From positions 1 to 7,047 of the forward strand of contig JAFWKB010000019.1 of NCBI GenBank assembly GCA_017511405.1: a stretch of DNA of 7,047 nt. The letters are read 5' to 3'. How positions within the stretch are numbered: position 1 is the stretch's first letter; every line of letters begins with the position of its first letter. The DNA is from Candidatus Saccharimonadota bacterium (GTDB lineage: Bacteria; Patescibacteriota; Saccharimonadia; Saccharimonadales; Saccharimonadaceae). A program made the translations under genes and the position numbers. The notes under the pieces are model-generated. The model saw only the letters and a list, made by a program, of their open reading frames with translations, had not been told where the DNA came from and ran no database searches. This document shows positions 5,872 to 7,047 of the stretch, piece after piece.

Positions 5872-6414
5872 ATGTTTAACACCGATGAATATAAAAAACA
5901 AATGAATGAAGTTTTAACTCGTTTCAAAGAGGAACTCAAAAAAGTCCGCACCGGTCGCGCACATCCTGATATGCTTTCTGGCGTTAAAGTTGAAGCTTAC
6001 GGGCAATGGATGCCTTTAAATCAAGTTGCCAACGTCACCGTTTCTGGCGCCACCATGCTTCTTGTCACTCCTTACGACCCAGCCACCATCCCCAACATCT
6101 CGAACGGAATCCGCTCCGACTCTTCTCTCGGCCTCAATCCTTCCGACGACGGCCGCGTCGTTCGTGTTCCAATTCCTCCCCTAACCGAAGAACGTCGCAA
6201 AGAAATCGTTAAAACCGCCTCGAAATTCGTCGAGGAGTCCAAGGTTAGAATCCGCAACATCCGCGAAGATGCAAGAAAAGACCTTAAATCCGCCGAACTC
6301 CCCGAAGATGCCAAAAAACGCGCGGAAAAATCCGTCGACGACTTAACTAAAGAATATAACGATAAAATCGACGCCGAATTTAAAGCTAAAGAAAAAGAAA
6401 TCCTCACGATTTAA
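5872..6414 (+). CDS. frr: Ribosome recycling factor
   Basis: RRF works with EF-G to split post-termination ribosomes in the cytoplasm. The 180 residues match the usual size of about 185. Family landmarks in order: LKKVRTGRAHPDML (22-35), a segment like VEYYG..TPL (VEAYGQWMPLNQVANVTV, 40-57), SSLGLNPSDDG (84-94), the signature VPIPPLTEERRKEIVK (99-114) and RIRNIREDARKDLK (126-139), ending with KEKEIL. The arginines corresponding to E. coli R129 and R132 are present (R128, R131), but the next position, Arg133 in E. coli, is Glu132 here. It has its own promoter and SD. Downstream comes rseP after 35 bp; the uppS, cdsA and dxr genes that often lie between them in other bacteria are absent. Confidence 0.97.
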   Translation: MFNTDEYKKQMNEVLTRFKEELKKVRTGRAHPDMLSGVKVEAYGQWMPLNQVANVTVSGATMLLVTPYDPATIPNISNGIRSDSSLGLNPSDDGRVVRVPIPPLTEERRKEIVKTASKFVEESKVRIRNIREDARKDLKSAELPEDAKKRAEKSVDDLTKEYNDKIDAEFKAKEKEILTI

Positions 6415-6434
6415 GCCCATTTTTATCCTTCTTG

Positions 6435-6443
6435 TGCTAAAAT
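6435..6443 (+). promoter_or_regulatory. rseP promoter, extended -10, predicted leaderless start
   Basis: TGCTAAAAT (TG-n-TAAAAT) ends 6 nt before ATG 6450 in the frr-rseP gap. No -35 and no Shine-Dalgarno are visible. The layout matches the sortase promoter and predicts an mRNA starting at or near the start codon. Confidence 0.5.
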
Positions 6444-6449
6444 AATCTT

Positions 6450-7047
6450 ATGTATATTGTTCTAGGTATTTTTGTAGGGCTTCTCGTTTTAATGACGCTC
6501 ATAGTAGCCCATGAGTTCGGTCATTTTCTCATGGCCCGCCGTTCCGGTGTAACCGTTAAAGAATTCGGGATCGGGTTCCCCCCACGCATTTTCGCTTGGC
6601 TTGTCAAAAAAGATAAAAACGGAAAACGTAAATGGGAAAAACTTCCCAAAAAGGATTGGGGCAAGGACCAAAACTCCTTAATATTTTCTATCAACGCCCT
6701 TCCGATTGGTGGCTTCTGTGCCATGGATGGAGAATCGGACGATGATTCGAGGAAAGGCACTTTCGGTTCCGTTTCCTACTGGAAAAAAACTTTAATCCTC
6801 TTTGGTGGTGTCCTTATGAACTGGCTAGTTGCCTTCATAATCCTAACCGTCCTTGCCTTCTTCGGACTCCCGACCCTCCTCGAGAACCAATTTTCCATCA
6901 AATCCGACGAACACATAAAAATCCTAGAATCTGTTTCCGTCGTTGATGTTATGGAAAACTCCCCCGCCGAAGCTGCTGGTTTCAAATCCGGAGACAAAAT
7001 TATAGAAATCTACCCGTTCGACCCATCAGAATCCCGTTCGTCAAGCG
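6450..7047 (+). CDS. rseP: Site-2 intramembrane zinc metalloprotease, RseP family (3'-truncated by window edge)
   Basis: This is an intramembrane protease that cuts transmembrane segments of anti-sigma factors or leftover signal peptides. 199 codons are visible and the frame is open at the window end. The first transmembrane helix carries the zinc motif HEFGH (21-25; H21, H25, catalytic E22). Then come EFGIGFPPRIF, a membrane-associated strand block INALPIGGFCAMDGE, a second hydrophobic segment with GGVLMNWLVAFIIL, and the start of a PDZ domain (SPAEAAGFKSGDKIIEI). A Lys-rich charged insertion of about 25 residues lies between FPPRIFAWL and SLIFSINALP. The third zinc ligand lies beyond the window. 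ATG 6450 is chosen because an in-frame TAA at 6438 lies just upstream and the next ATG (6492) would cut the first helix. It follows frr by 35 bp and probably has its own leaderless promoter. Confidence 0.94.
   Translation, partial: MYIVLGIFVGLLVLMTLIVAHEFGHFLMARRSGVTVKEFGIGFPPRIFAWLVKKDKNGKRKWEKLPKKDWGKDQNSLIFSINALPIGGFCAMDGESDDDSRKGTFGSVSYWKKTLILFGGVLMNWLVAFIILTVLAFFGLPTLLENQFSIKSDEHIKILESVSVVDVMENSPAEAAGFKSGDKIIEIYPFDPSESRSSS

Noticed and set aside
5815..5901. N-terminal extension of the sortase from the ATG at 5901
   Set aside because: It would overlap the frr start codon, its SD and both promoter elements. The added residues are unlike the charged start that follows ATG 5814.
1..7047. 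Alternative genetic code (TGA read as glycine), as in some CPR groups
   Set aside because: All genes are complete or open without any in-frame TGA, and all stops seen are TAA or TAG. The window gives no evidence for recoding.

Overview
The window looks like ordinary chromosome from a small-genome bacterium of the Candidate Phyla Radiation (Patescibacteria). Candidatus Saccharibacteria is my best guess. The reasons are the gene set (divergent pheT, membrane FKBP, exonuclease I, long-tailed sortase, frr, site-2 protease), tight gene packing, a collapsed frr-rseP neighbourhood and standard stop codons. All five stops seen are TAA or TAG, and no gene needs an in-frame TGA. The taxonomic call is inference from memory of such genomes, not a database result.

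Layout. Bases 1-4537 (+) hold a likely co-transcribed run: the 3' nine-tenths of pheT, then after 21 bp a membrane-anchored FKBP-type prolyl isomerase, then after 5 bp a full-length exonuclease I (sbcB). A 77-bp convergent gap follows. Bases 4615-5814 (-) encode a membrane-anchored sortase with a long cytoplasmic N-terminal region. A 57-bp divergent promoter region built around a perfect 16-bp palindrome separates it from frr (+, 5872-6414). A 35-bp gap leads to the start of a site-2 metalloprotease (rseP family), cut by the window end. No tRNA, rRNA, CRISPR array, insertion sequence or pseudogene was seen, and no gene-free stretch reaches 300 bases.

How the genes relate. PheT and RRF are translation housekeeping factors. 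Exonuclease I is a DNA repair enzyme. The FKBP, the sortase and RseP are envelope functions: folding, covalent surface-protein attachment and intramembrane proteolysis. They are neighbours, and nothing shows a shared pathway.

The most unexpected signal is not a protein. The convergent gap between sbcB and the sortase gene carries a complete consensus sigma-70-type promoter on the minus strand: TTGACA, 17-bp spacer, TG extension, TATAAT. It fires leftward into the 3' end of sbcB and overlaps an operator-like inverted repeat. About 40 nt downstream of the predicted start is a G+C-containing hairpin followed by a T run, which is the shape of an intrinsic terminator. Together they predict an antisense RNA of about 80 nt over the end of sbcB. 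A second regulatory pattern is that the sortase and rseP genes have extended -10 boxes only 6-7 nt from their start codons and no Shine-Dalgarno, which predicts leaderless mRNAs. The FKBP gene and frr instead have strong Shine-Dalgarno sites.
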